DNA from: Triplophysa rosa
Taxonomy: Eukaryota; Chordata; Actinopteri; Cypriniformes; Nemacheilidae
Assembly (NCBI RefSeq): GCF_024868665.1
Contig: NC_079908.1
Location: 7,011,174 to 7,075,173 of the forward strand
Direction: 5' to 3'
Length of the DNA: 64,000 bases
The notes beneath the pieces were generated by a model. That model was not told the origin of the DNA, did no database searches, and saw only the letters and a program-made list of their open reading frames with translations. A program made the position numbers and the translations under genes. This document shows positions 1 through 11,689 of the stretch, piece by piece; the first letter of the stretch is position 1, and each line of letters opens with the position of its first letter.

Positions 1-397
1 ATTAATGTGAAATGACAGCTTTACCTCCATAACTTCTGCCAGACACAACTGCATTACATCAATAACAGTCCGGCACAGTGAGATCTGAACTGATTTTGTT
101 CATTGCATCTGTTCATAGATGGCTTGATTACAGTCGATTCAGTTTTATACTGTAGTTAGATATGCTGCAAATGATTAAAGACCAGTTCATAGCGTTAATG
201 TCGCATTTAATGCACTTGGCCTTTTTCATGACAAAATCACAGAATGGGGTTTCCAGCATGATCACGGCACATCAACAATGCAAATGAATATCATCAGCCT
301 CAAGTGACAGTATTATTGCTCGAGCACAACTAGATTATGGTCGGTTATTATTAGATCATCTATATTTAGAAAGAAAGTATGTTGAGATGTTGCCTAC

Positions 398-453
398 CTC
401 CTGAAGCAGACAGGATTAGGTCATTACTGTCATCTTCGTATGTGTATACTGCC
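398..453 (-). CDS. dbn1: Drebrin coding exon 2 (start of ADF-H domain)
   Basis: This 56-bp internal exon sits between a pyrimidine-rich acceptor (tcttcag, ending at 454) and a good donor (gtaggc, from 397 downward). Its first base completes a Trp codon left open by exon 1. It then reads AVYTYEDDSNDLILSASG and ends in phase 1. Human drebrin has ALYTYEDGSDDLKLAASG at the same place, at the beginning of the actin-depolymerising-factor homology (ADF-H) domain that binds F-actin. The drebrin-like paralog DBNL has FTYEGNSND here, a poorer match. Drebrin is a cytoplasmic actin-side-binding protein that shapes neurites and dendritic spines. The next exon is not visible in bases 1-397 and should lie beyond the left edge. 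Identity rests on recalled family sequence and matching splice phase, not on a search. Confidence 0.85.
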
Positions 454-2130
454 CTGAAGAGAAGAAAGAGACAAATTCCGTAAAGCAACTTTTAAACAAA
501 ATAAAGCATAAATAAATTACACGTGAAATACTCAAAGACCTTTGCTAATGCAATGAGACGGGGATATAGTTATTATTATGGGAATATAAATGATTATTTA
601 AATAAATGATACATAAAATACATTTTTATAGTATATCCAAAAACAGACAGGAAGTTAACGTCAGGCCAGCGTGTATAGTTGTGTTGTTTCTATGGTGTTC
701 TGGGTTGTTATTAGTACATTACTTTAATCAATCTCATGGCATTTCGTAGATATTTTATGACATTACTAATCTGTATGAATAAAAGTTATACATTTGATTA
801 AAATTATGAAAACATTACAATTCTGTTTAATTGAAATCGAACATGATCCTACATTATATTTTAAAAACTTAAACAAAAATGAGAAATGTTGCCTCAGCTG
901 AAACAAATTCAGTGAACAATTCACTGAAAATTCATAAAAACTAAACTACAGCTGAAAAACAAACAAATTAAACATTTACAATATAGTAATGTAAACAATA
1001 AACAAATAAATTGACAGAAGCACTTCTTCAAAATGCTAAAAATGTAACTAAAATTAACATGGAATCTAAAAATCTAAAAAAATCTTATTGAAAATATGAA
1101 GAAGTCAATAAAACAGAAAATAAAACTATAATACTATAACTTGTGGCACAAATTCGTACAATCTCATTCATACTGTACATTTTAGTACAATTGGCTTTTG
1201 CACCCCTGATGGTTAGTTTTAGGGGTGGGGCTTCATTTGTTTTGTGAGACTCCTTCAGCATTTTTGTAACTATTATATAGTCCGCCAATCAAAATATCAC
1301 TTAGAAAACATAAGTTTAATACTCAGTTAAAGAGGTTTGCTATAATCCCGAAGTATGATCAATAATAAAAGTGAAATTTGCAAGTACGAATAATTAAGCT
1401 TTTACGCACATGAAACAGAATAAACGAACACATCAGCTCTTTCTACCTCAAATTAACCACTTTATAAAACAGCCCCCCACACTTTAAAAGCTTCCATACT
1501 GTTTTGAGCTAAGGGCCCAAACACATGGAATGCACCCTCATACTATCCCGAGGGGTCAAAACAGATAAGATTTGTATTATGCAGAGGCTTTGATGTTTCA
1601 TTCTTGATACAGTGGAGGTAATGATTAACATACTGTAGTGTAGAGCTAATCTCATCCCCCATCACTGTGAAACAATGAGTGGGAGTTTGGAGCTACGCTA
1701 GTAAAGCACAACAAAGTAAAGAGCGGCTCTTCTGCCATAAGCTACGGTGTGAGGCATGGGAAATGGGGAATATGGTGGCTCTCACTCTACTTTGCGGTGT
1801 AACTTGTGCATATATATCTCTGTGATTAATGAGAAGAGAAAACTTCGATTAGAAGAACTGACCATGGTTGCTTGGATAAAAAAGCAGAACACATGCTCAC
1901 ATAGGTGTTCTCGGTGGGTTTAGGCGCAACTGCTGTTTGGATGGAGTGTTCTGCATGGTTGCTAGGTGCTTGCTTATTGGTCGAAGAGAAAACGCCCACC
2001 CGAAAATCTGAAGTCGCTATGGCTCAGGTTTGTTCTCCAATGCAAATATGTTTTTCAACGATTGTAGGTAAATCTGTCACATTAAAATGTTAATCTCTCC
2101 CCAGCGACCTTAATTATTTGAGGCATCATT
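454..2130. other. Intron beside exon 2: mostly unassigned
   Basis: No coding exon is visible. Around 850-1090 an A-rich stretch with ttgcctcagctgaaacaaat resembles, in reverse, the T-rich MITE at 58006-58362 (aatttatttctgaggcaag), suggesting a decayed copy. The rest appears low-copy. Confidence 0.4.
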
Positions 2131-2546
2131 GATGTCTGTAAAGCAAACATTGGTAACAAAGTGGCAATGTTGAGCAATAGTAATAGTGAAGCTCAATGTA
2201 GAAATCCCCAGTAAAAATGAATTAATAAAACAAAATAAAATAAATACTAATTAAATAAAATAAAATGATTATTTTATATAATAATTATAATAAAAAATAC
2301 TCCAAAATGCCCAAGATGTCTGTAAAGCAAACATTGGTAAAAAAGTGGCAATGTTGAGCAATAGTAATAGCGAACCTCACTGTAGAAATCCCCAGTAAAA
2401 ATAAAATAAATACAAATAAAATAAGATAAAATAATAATTCTAATAAAAAATACCCCAAAATGCCCAAGATGTCTGTAAAGCAAACATTGGTAAAAAAAAA
2501 GTGGCAATGTTGAGCAATAGTAATAGTGAACCTCACTGTAGAATTT
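2131..2546. repeat. Three-copy tandem repeat, 153-184 bp period
   Basis: The block gatgtctgtaaagcaaacat continuing through a ggcaatgttgagcaatagta segment to cactgtagaa occurs at 2131, 2315 and 2468. The spacers between copies are aaataaaata-rich and vary in length, while the 90-bp core is nearly unchanged. Two minus-strand open frames of 77 and 83 codons here are by-products of the repeat. Confidence 0.9.
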
Positions 2547-3186
2547 TTTTATTTTAAAAAATTAAATTAAAAAATTAAAATAAAATAATTATTTTAATGC
2601 GTGGAATTGATAAGGATCTTTCCCGTCCCTGATCATGCTGACCTTGGCAATGCAGAAAGAAGGACTTCCCTAACCTGACACAATCTCCCAGCTATTATCA
2701 GCCTTTATACTGACACACTTACATAGAGACACATTGTTATGCAAAGAGGCACGTGCAAATGAAATGAAGCGCTGACCCTCACTGTAGGTTTCACAAAAAA
2801 TAAATGTTAGTGAGAAAGATATCTCAGAAGCTCCAGCCATCCAGAGGAAAGTGTCATTGCTCGGAGGATACCCTTTCATATAACTCACGAGATTTAATGG
2901 AGTTCTCAGTTGTGTTTTGTTTTGTCTCTAAAACTGTTTAGAAGAAAAAAATAGAAACAAATGAGACAATTGTTCAAATACATTGGGAGTATGGAGGTTT
3001 AAAATGAATGCAGACAGGTAAAACAGATTTGGGTAAATTTGATGAGAAATTTGGCAAATTTGAGCTCAGTTTGTGTCATTGTTAAGACCTCTTCTGAAAC
3101 TCTAAAGGAGACATTTGTGAGATTTTTGGGTCTTTTCTGTGCTGTAGGTTAACACAGTTGAAGGTCAATGGAGTCGATGTGGATAT
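2547..3186. other. No feature seen
   Basis: Intronic sequence with no recognised repeat or exon. A 72-codon minus-strand frame at 2670-2888 has no recognisable protein features. Confidence 0.4.
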
Positions 3187-4574
3187 GCATATGGGCCATT
3201 CTACAGAATTGGTGCAAAATCAGAATTGGCAACATCTTAAAAAAATTCTGGGAAAAACACCTTTTTTTCATGTATCCAAATTGTCTAATATCAAAGGTAC
3301 GTATTTCTAGTAATTGTGCAGCTAATTTTCATATTGTAATTTCTGAAATTCTTCCTCTCCCCAAATATGTCATTACCGAAACACAATAATATATCATTTA
3401 ATAAGAAGGATTATATTTACATATTAAGATTTTGTTTACATCTACTTTTTAAATATATTTTTTGCTATTTAAAAAAAATGTTTGCACATGTAAATCAATA
3501 ACAGTTACAATTTTAACAATATTTCAAGTGTAATTTATGAGATTTGCTGTATTTTGAATCCAATCTTTCTTTGTAAAAGTCTTAAAATTGATCATACTGA
3601 TTTCAAAGGTAAGGATTCACTAGTTTATATATACACTGAACCAAACACTATCATAACACCTTGGTTAATAATTTAATATACTTTATCTTTGACAAAACAT
3701 TCCATGTTTTCAGTAGTGATGGTAATGTTTTTGTAGTGATCTTTAATTTGCACAGCTGAATCAGACTTTCAACATTTTATGTTAATACAAATAACTAACT
3801 ATGTTGCACATACGCAGCCAGGACATATAGCAGACACACATCTGACAGTAAATATCTAATAGAAAACCTACAGCTCACATACTATATCACTACTAAAACA
3901 TACTAAAATACTAATGATTTGCATAGCTGTATCGAGTTTTTTTTATTTCCCCAAATAAAGGATTAAGTGTCCTTTTTTCTCACTATTGAAACAAATGTTG
4001 TCACTACCGAAACAATGATACCCAGTAGGGCTGCAACTAACGATTATTTTGATAATCGATTAGTTGGGCGATTATTATTTTTCCCCGATTAATCAGATAA
4101 AAAATGTAATTACATCTTTTGCTTATAAAATGTAAATCAGATATGGGAAAAGTATACACAACTGAACTCATTAGCCTTCTCCCAAAATGTTGTGAATGTC
4201 TCCATAATTAACACACCTGGTGAGTTGATTCATGTGCGTCATATTAGAAGCAACTGACAATAGTCTCTCCCAAACGTGGGAACGAGGGGAGGGTAGGCCA
4301 AGGAAATCATTTTTTTGTGCCCTGAAAAGTGAGATATTTGTCATTTGTCAAAAGTAAACAGAAAAAGTAATACTTCAGTACAAATACTCAAAAAGTGTAC
4401 TTAAGTACAGTACTCAAGTAAATGTACTTCGTTACCCACCTCTGAACTAAATAAACCACCAAATCAGGGTATTTTGCTTATTATGTACTTTGCAAAGTGC
4501 AAATTCCACAAATTGGGTTTTACTAATATAATCTTTAATTTTGTCATTTAAAACACCTCTCCCCTTTAAACTTT

Positions 4575-4945
4575 CAAACTGCGCAGCTTGAAGAGATGCA
4601 TGCAAAACACGTCGGACTTTAAAACTGCGCACCTCGCGCTGCACGGAGAGACGCATGCACCGAGAGACACGTCTGACTTTAAAACAGCACAACTTGTGCC
4701 GCACGGAGAGATGCATCCACAGAGAGACACGTGTGACTTTTAAACTGCGCACTTCGCGCTGCACGGAGAGATGCATCCACAGAGAGACACGTGTGACTTT
4801 TAAACTGCGCACTTCGCGCTGCACGGAGAGACAAGTGTGACTTTAAAACTGCGCACCTCGCACTGCACGAAGAGACGCATCCACGGAGAACCACATCTGA
4901 CTTTAAACTGCACTGCTCATGCTGCACGGAGAGACGCATCTAAAA
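4575..4945. repeat. 60-bp minisatellite array inside hAT-like element
   Basis: About six units of a 60-bp repeat (core gcacggagagatgcatccac, then a gtgtgactttt/aaactgcgca stretch). Units 4701-4760 and 4761-4820 are identical. The next is shortened by about 20 bp, and outer units are diverged. Because 60 is a multiple of three, the array creates long repetitive open frames on both strands that are not genes. Confidence 0.9.
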
Positions 4946-5019
4946 CGGTAATTTTAAAAGGGAAGAAGATGCGCTTGATTTATAACTGCGCAGCTCGCAA
5001 GTGACGTCACAGACCAACT

Positions 5020-5062
5020 AATCGATAATGAAATTCGTTGACAACGAATTTCATTATCGATT
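5020..5062. repeat. Perfect 21-bp-arm palindrome
   Basis: aatcgataatgaaattcgtt plus g (5020-5040), one A, then its exact inverse (5042-5062). It forms a hairpin with a single-base loop or a cruciform at the subterminal region of the hAT-like element. Confidence 0.9.
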
Positions 5063-6289
5063 ATTATCGATTTTATCGATTAGTTGTTGCAGCCCTAATA
5101 GTGATACGTTTCGGTTGTGACTGTTTTGGTAGTGACAATTTTTGAATACTTTTGAGCCTAGCTCAAAGATGCTAATCAGCACATAATTAGCAATCACAGT
5201 TCTGAACAGATGTACACATAAAAACTAAATTTTATGGAAGAACGCCTAAAAGTTTGCTTAATTGTTTGGTATTGACGTTCCTTAAAGTTACACTCAGATT
5301 TTCAGACTTTTGAACACATTTACTTCAAAATGATAACACCGATCCACTCACCATGTAGCTATCAGAGAGAGGGCAACAGTAATGATTCTTGATAAAAAAA
5401 TGTAGGGGTGTGGCTAAAATCAGTCACAGCCAATGGACTAAAACATACACTGTTTCGGTAGTGACATGAAAATCCTGGACATATTTTTTTACATAGTTTA
5501 ATCATTTAAAAATAAAATATAAAATAAACATCAAAAATATATTTTTAAATACAACAATGGAAAAAAAAATTAATATAATTTTCATAAGTTAAAATTTAGG
5601 GGTTTGGGATCGGGACACCCATCTCCCAATTGAAAGTACCCAATAAATGATGATTTTATATATATTAAGCTTACTGATATTATAAATATTATTTTGGGTT
5701 TCGAAAGATGATAGAAGGATCTTAGTAAACAACTAAGGTTTGAATACTTGAATGCTTTTTAAATGTGTTTTTTTATGTGGGACAGCAGTTTGCAAGAATT
5801 CTGTAGAATGGCCCATATACAGTTTTCCAGAGTCTGGTGGTCCCTCATCTTTTACAGACGTAGCCTATTAGAGAGCTGTTTAATCGTCATCTTTCAATTC
5901 ATTTATTAAACTCCACAATCAGCTTTAGTAAATTACTTCAATCAGAGATCACTGCATGAGCCAACACCACATCAGCGACTGCATCAGTTCATTACCATCA
6001 TTCATTTGACAGAAGCAAATCCCTTTCAAAGTAAGCATTCTAATTGGCCATCAGTATCCGATAAAATGAGGATATGCTTATCATTTTATCTGAAATGAAT
6101 GTGATATGTGGTTTAGGCAATGAATGTTTATTAATGAGATATTTAAGGTAAGATTGCCATAGGGCATTCTGGGTGGTTAATTATTGGCCAAGACGAAAAG
6201 AATGGACAACACATGGTTCGGAATCATACTTGTACAACATATTATTATTACGTGCATCTTTTATTAAGATATAAATCTATATGCAGTGC

Positions 6290-6603
6290 TTAAAGGTTCT
6301 GTGTGTCGATTTTAGCGGCATGACACGGGACTAATATGTCGTCACGTTTTCGCTATAACGTATTTACAAAACTCATTCTATAGAGCAGTTTGTCTGTTTA
6401 GGGCTACTGTAGAAACAACATGGCGAACTCCATGTAAGGCGACCCGTGGTGGTGTATGTAGATAGAAATAGCTCATACTAAGGTAATAAAAACATAACGC
6501 TTCATTATGTAAGGTCTTTATACACCTCTGAAGACATAGTTATGTATATTATATTGCATTTCTGTCAATAGATCCTCCAAAAAATTACACATTGGACCTT
6601 TAA
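6290..6603. mobile_element. MITE with ttaaaggt(c/t)c terminal repeats
   Basis: The left end is ttaaaggttctgtgtgtcga and the right end, inverted, is ttaaaggtccaatgtgtaat, with TTAA at each border. Interior includes tagaaacaacatggcgaact and gatagaaatagctcatacta. A second, truncated copy lies inverted at 18232-18470, which supports a dispersed repeat. Confidence 0.75.
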
Positions 6604-8754
6604 TACACTTATTAGACCACCATCACCCAATGTAAGGTTTGTGCCACAGCAGGTGATTATCAAAATATTTTTTGTTTTTGGTTCATCCATTGGTATGTGT
6701 AAGATCTTGTCACAGTAGTATTCCTATTGCTAAATATAACCGTTGTTATCCATGAATATTCAATTTTACTCTTTTACTACAAAATAGTAAACATTTTTGT
6801 TTATTATTCAGATGCCCAATTACAGTCAATAACAACAGAGACTGGAAAAGTAGGCCTACATGTCAACAATGTACAACAATGCCAGCAAGAATGCAAGATG
6901 TACAAAATATTTACGTTTTTTTGTTATGTGAGAATAAAGACGATTTAGTTGTTTTATTTTGTTATTTGCCTAATAAATGACAATTTATTCCTAAAATATT
7001 TGTGTTTTCCTTTTATTATGACAGGTGGTCTAATACAGTTGTTAGCACTGTGCATTAACTGATGATGTCTTGAACTGTCATAGAAATCCCCACTAACAGA
7101 TTTTGCACTTACTCCTAGTGTGAGACTTGATAAAAAAGCATGACACGTTTGTTTTTTGTTTAATATTTATTCTAGTTTGTGCATGTGCAGAGATGTGCGA
7201 TACAAGCATGTTGAAAGATTTCAGAAAATCCACTCCGTCACGTCCGATTACTCCGACCCCACTGTTTACGTTGATTATAGAGGAGCTTGAAATATATCAT
7301 GTGCTCTCTGGAAAATATATACTGTACCCTCAAGCACCAAAATAGACCTGCTTGACTACGGTCCCACAATTAAACATCTAGGGCAGAACCCTCACCTCTC
7401 ACCCTAACCGAATAATCCCCTACGAGATGGCTTGCCCTTCATCACTCCTGCCCGAAACCATTTCCTCTCCGCCTGTTAACAATCTAAGCTAAAGGAGCCT
7501 CGCCTCGGCAACCAAACGTGACCCCTCCCACCGGGCCCCAGCCTGAGTGATTAGCTCATTCAAAACCCGTCTCACGGTCACCCAGGCCAACACGAGGCAG
7601 AACATGCCAGAGTAGGAAATACAAGATGTGTGGGGAAATATGCAGGAAACGTCAGTGTCAATGAAGGTATCAGGGAAAATAATACGGGAATGAGGTGCAG
7701 CATTTGCCGTTGCGCTTCTATAAATAATGCCATCGTTTTATTATTCATAAAAGACTCTCATGACCTAGAAACGCGGCTCAGTACGTCAGCAGGCACCGGA
7801 GTGAAGCTGAGCGTGATTTGCACAAGCCGAGAGCGGGGGGCACCTCCATTGTCTCGCAGGGTGGGAATGATGCAGACTAAACACTGGTATGGTAATTACA
7901 AAGTCTTATTTACAGGGGAAAATGTTAAAATTAGAAAAAAAGGAAAGAATGAATATAAAATCTACATAATTACATGGCAGATAAACAGAGGAAGTGAAAA
8001 CAGAAACCGAATTTGGTCAATTCAGCGTCACCTAAATTAGGGCTTGGGAATTCATTTTTAAACATTTAGCACACTTCCTTTCTGCATGCCTAAACATGAG
8101 CTACTAATACGGGTTTTCAAAGAATTGTCCAATTCACCCCATATCCACGACAGTGGCCTTTTTCCAGAAAGCCAAAGCAATCACACATTTCCTAAATGTA
8201 GCCCACAGCTTCACAAACTGTTACCACATGTGTAACACATCACGCACCTATGAGAAACAAAACTCAGGTAATTTCTCTAAACTGACTGCACATGTCCCTT
8301 CGAGCAATACAGAAAGTTTCTTTCCTGTTACGTTCATGACATTGTAAAGAAAAAGAACAGGGAAATGAGACATGCAACTGTTTATTGTGACCCTGTACAT
8401 TTTAAGAAGGAGAAGAACGATTGTGACTGAACAGATTTCAAGGGCTTTGAAAGTGATGTAGATAGTTAATAGCAGTTGTCACCGACATGGGCTTCTCAAC
8501 AGAGATACTGAATTCTGGACAACATAGAAACTGATATATAAACAATACAGTTTAAAGACGGCATATAAAACTTCTACATAATTGGGAATTTTGAGATTAT
8601 CAGCATCAGCTTTATATTTACTTTCAACAACTATCACAACTGAACAGTGTGAATAATATATGAAAGCAATTCTGACATAAACTACTGGTAGTATGTTTAT
8701 ACATTTTAAGGTTATATAGTTATGGAATGACAAAAAGACCAAAACTATTGAGTA
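6604..8754. other. Low-copy intronic sequence
   Basis: No exon or recognised transposon. 7360-7640 is locally GC-richer than its surroundings and contains short open frames (7127-7345 and 7630-8040) without recognisable domains. It could be tested as a conserved non-coding element, but nothing in it can be named. Confidence 0.35.
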
Positions 8755-8960
8755 TGGATTCAGTTGCGGCGTTGTAAAGTGAGGCACGTCTTTATACAAT
8801 GCGATCTGCATAGACACACGTACGTTGTCATTATACAACGTGGGCTGCGCAGACAGACGTCTTCTGTATACAACACAGGCTATGCCGTCGCGGAAACGAG
8901 TCTTCTTTATACTATGGCAAGCCGATGGTGTCACAATTACGCCATAGATTAAACACGTTT
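8755..8960. repeat. 35-bp GC-rich tandem-unit repeat, diverged copy
   Basis: Four to five degenerate units of the type tctttatacaatgcg-ctgc-agacacg, for example at 8796, 8840 and 8870. The segment ggcaagccgatggtgtcaca ending cgccatagatt at the right also occurs inverted at about 11015-11045, linking this piece to the 10.8-11.1 kb repeat. Confidence 0.65.
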
Positions 8961-9375
8961 ATATCCGAATCAAATATTCAAATATTTCCCCCGGCAGTTC
9001 ACCAAGCATTCACTTGAGACGTAATTATGTTTGCGAGACACATACATTCTGATGTGCCCACTTTGGATGTTTTAGTCAGAGTAAGATCATTGTTGTGTCT
9101 TAACATCTTTGAATAACCCTTAACATCAATCAAGTCCTGCACTTTATTTTCTCTAGTACAGTATGTTAATTCCTTCAACGCAATAGTCAGACTCGCTCTG
9201 CTTGATATGCAACTTTTGCATTAATATGTAATGAATGCACTTTATTTAGCCTACAATAAAGCTGTGCGTTAACATGTATGATATGCTTTGTAGTTATGTT
9301 TTTTAAAAGTCTATTCTTTTTTTAAATGCGTCATGCAGAATTGTTCTCATCAGCCGGTGCATCATAAACATCGCC

Positions 9376-9597
9376 TACACTAAAAAAAGTCTGTAAAAAC
9401 AGGGCACAATATACTGTATTAACATGAAGGAATTTTTCGTATTCATTTTTTACAGTTGTTTCACCTGTATTTTACATTTTGCACTGAATTAAATTACATT
9501 TTAGCATTAACGGAAATGTCCGTAAAATAAAGGAAAATGTACTGGTAATTTTCTGCCAGTACTTTATCTGTTTTAACAGGATTTTTTTTACAGTGTA
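9376..9597. mobile_element. MITE with tacactgtaaaaaa-type ends
   Basis: Left tacactaaaaaaagtctgta and right, inverted, tacactgtaaaaaaaatcct form imperfect terminal repeats around an AT-rich 222-bp body with further ttttacagt motifs. A lone related end (acactgtaaaaaaaatcccc) occurs at 34319. Confidence 0.7.
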
Positions 9598-10029
9598 TGT
9601 AATTACGTTTAATTAGGAGCAATGGGATCCGTAGGCTTAACAACCATCTTTGTGCAAACCAACTTTTTAAAATTGTTTTGCCTGTAGCTTGTAAGTAACA
9701 TGCCCGCATCCCGACTCATTTTGCCATGTTCTCGCCAGGCTAGGCTGCATGGGTGGGTCGCCGGGCCTGAATACCGCACTTATTTCTATGTGCTGAATAA
9801 TATTTTTTTCCATTTCAAAAGGAAACGTGGCTGTTTATTGTAAGTTTCTTTGCAGTTCCACGCACAATAGCGTCAGTCTCTTCACGGAGGTAAATGGCAA
9901 GGCATTTGGCATTGACTTGGGCTGTGTTATATTTTAGTTAATAAGTTCATGCTTGTTACATTACAATCATTGCGCAACATTATTGCGTCTCCTTATAGTC
10001 AATCAATTTTTGTAATATGGAAACTAAAA

Positions 10030-10122
10030 TCACATGGGCTACTGATAAAAGACATGCATAGACTAAAAGGCCCCTGTAAGTCGCTTTGGATAAAAGTGTC
10101 TGCTAAATGCGTAAATGTAAAA
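10030..10122 (+). mobile_element. SINE tail fragment
   Basis: Contains gtaagtcgctttggataaaa followed by gtgtctgctaaatgcgtaaa, the conserved 3' part of a common fish tRNA-derived SINE. The same string recurs on the minus strand at 16704-16745, 18665-18800 and 53620-53680. The tRNA-like head is missing here. Confidence 0.75.
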
Positions 10123-10844
10123 TCTATTACTGTTCGTTCGTCCTGTTTATAGCATGAAAGTCCACTGATGTGTGAGTTCAGCAGCAAAAGTAAAGTGCAA
10201 GTCGTTAACTGAATATTGATACGGTTGATAAAAAAGATCTCTCAGTCCACATTTTCATTTTTTTACTGACCACGCATTAAGTACTGAAATATAAATATAA
10301 AAACTACCCAGCGATACAGATAAACAGAACAAGACCAACAACATAAAAACTGGCCGGTGGTCCGAGAGGGCCTCGAACCGTCAAATGATTCAGTCAGCGA
10401 TGACAAAATCCCGCTAACCAGCAGGTTAACATCCACAGTCCCTGGCTTCGGCCACCTAAGAACCTGTTAAAGGAAATGTAGTTCACTTTTTACTCTGGCT
10501 GATCTCGCTTATACCAGGAATGATTTCTGGTGTTGGAGATTAGCTTATACAATATTTCAACCGATTGCTTTTTTACTTTCCACGTAAGCAATACGCTATA
10601 CGTAATAAGCAGGATACATACAATGGGATTGGTTGGCCTATATACAATTGCTGACCATGTTGTGTAACCTTAAATTACCAAAGAGAAGTCGTTTCTTCAG
10701 AAAGCAAGCAATGATTTGTTTAATGTTAGCAAACACTGCGCACATAATAAAATCCTGTAAAATGATCATCGGTCTGGTCTGGCTCGGTTCATCAGTGATT
10801 GGTTGACAACAGTTCAAATTTACTGGCTTTGGAAATCAGCAGGA

Positions 10845-11130
10845 GGGGCTCATTATACAACAGACAAAACGGCGTAAATGACGCGCGCTCTTTGCAACCA
10901 AAACGGCGTTTTTTACGCTGTCATATGGCAAGACAGTGGCGCAAAAGGCGGTGCTTTTCAGGCGCCTTAAAACGCCGTCAAAAACGGCGTTCGGATATAA
11001 ACGTTTTAAATCTATGGCGTAATTGTCACACCATCGGCTTGCCATATTATACAAAGCGGGCTGCGCAGACACGCGTCTTCTTTATAAAATGCGGGCTGCG
11101 CAGACACGAGTCTTCTTTATACAACTAGGG
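10845..11130. repeat. 35-bp unit repeat with aaaacggcgt block
   Basis: The left half is unusually rich in variants of aaaacggcgt and its inverse (acgccgtcaaaaacggcgtt), spanning 10868-11000. The right half has two clean 35-bp units containing gcgggctgcgcagacacg, with ctgcgcagac at 11061 and 11096. Same family as 8755-8960, 11690-11995 and 31240-31640. Confidence 0.7.
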
Positions 11131-11689
11131 GCGGTTCTGGGGTGGCCAGAGGGGGTCCCCTAAATCTGGAATCGTTTCTGGAATTTTTTACCACAACCGA
11201 GAAAGTTCGGGTGCAATGCACAGTTTGTCCTGCGAGTGGCAGTAATGATGCTTGTGTGCAAAAGGAAGATTACGCAAGCATGACGCAAACAATGTCGAGT
11301 CTGTGCGCCTTCAGCGAGATTACGTCTACATCATACAGGTAATGGAAATATTTTGTAAAAATATAATGAAAATGCATATCATTACACATCATATTAAAAT
11401 ACTGACCTATATTTTCCGGTGTTGCGCATGTTAAATCTACATATAAAGCAGTCGTGACTCGTGCCTATACAAAGAATCAGCTGCTGCCAGAGAACGTGTA
11501 ACATATGGAGCGATTTAATGAAATGAGATAAAATGTAACTTTCATTTATTGGGGTGAATGTTTGATAAAACACACTTTTGCCTTATAATTAAAATAAATG
11601 GTCTGTCATTCTGTCAAGGAATTAGCAGAGTTCAAGTAATCAATACAGTTTATTCTATACTGTCCTGTATATTACTTGTGGTGTATTTG

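Larger units (their letters stand above)
4022..5099. mobile_element. Non-autonomous hAT-like element with internal minisatellite
   Basis: Ends read agggctgcaactaacgatta on the left and the inverse (gttgcagccct) on the right, the familiar terminal pattern of a widespread fish hAT group with ATCGATTA-rich subterminal repeats. Flanking 8-mers aatgatac (4014-4021) and agtgatac (5100-5107) match at 7 of 8 positions, as expected of hAT target duplications. The interior holds the 60-bp tandem array and a perfect palindrome near the right end. There is no transposase frame. Confidence 0.75.
3187..5819. mobile_element. Large inverted-repeat DNA element hosting a nested hAT
   Basis: The left end carries atatgggccattctacagaa (3190-3209) and the right end carries the exact inverse (5798-5819 region). 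The match extends inward to tgcaaa with a two-base mismatch, giving terminal repeats of about 31 bp. Internal sequence repeats the motif taccgaaac (3374, 4003 and inverted at 5108 and 5452). No ORF of transposase size is present, so it is non-autonomous. An hAT-like element (4022-5099) sits inside, so without it the unit would be about 1.55 kb. No family name can be assigned with confidence. Confidence 0.7.

Noticed and set aside
1..397. Search for drebrin exon 3 (rest of the ADF-H domain)
   Set aside because: No frame with the expected VMYGFC or VLINWVGE-type motifs and no acceptor-donor pair. It should lie beyond the left edge.
4447..4939. 125- and 86-codon minus-strand frames (and a 61-codon plus frame) with repeated RSLKVTRVSLWMHLS peptides
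   Set aside because: They are produced by the 60-bp minisatellite, whose length is a multiple of three. No start context, splice sites or protein family.
8479..8934. 151-codon minus-strand frame
   Set aside because: It starts within the 35-bp repeat region, overlaps an opposite-strand frame and has no family motif.
10345..10460. Possible tRNA on the minus strand (ggttcgaggccc as T-loop, tggccgaag as A-box)
   Set aside because: The acceptor stem and anticodon arm do not pair and the spacing is too long. At most a decayed tRNA-related SINE.
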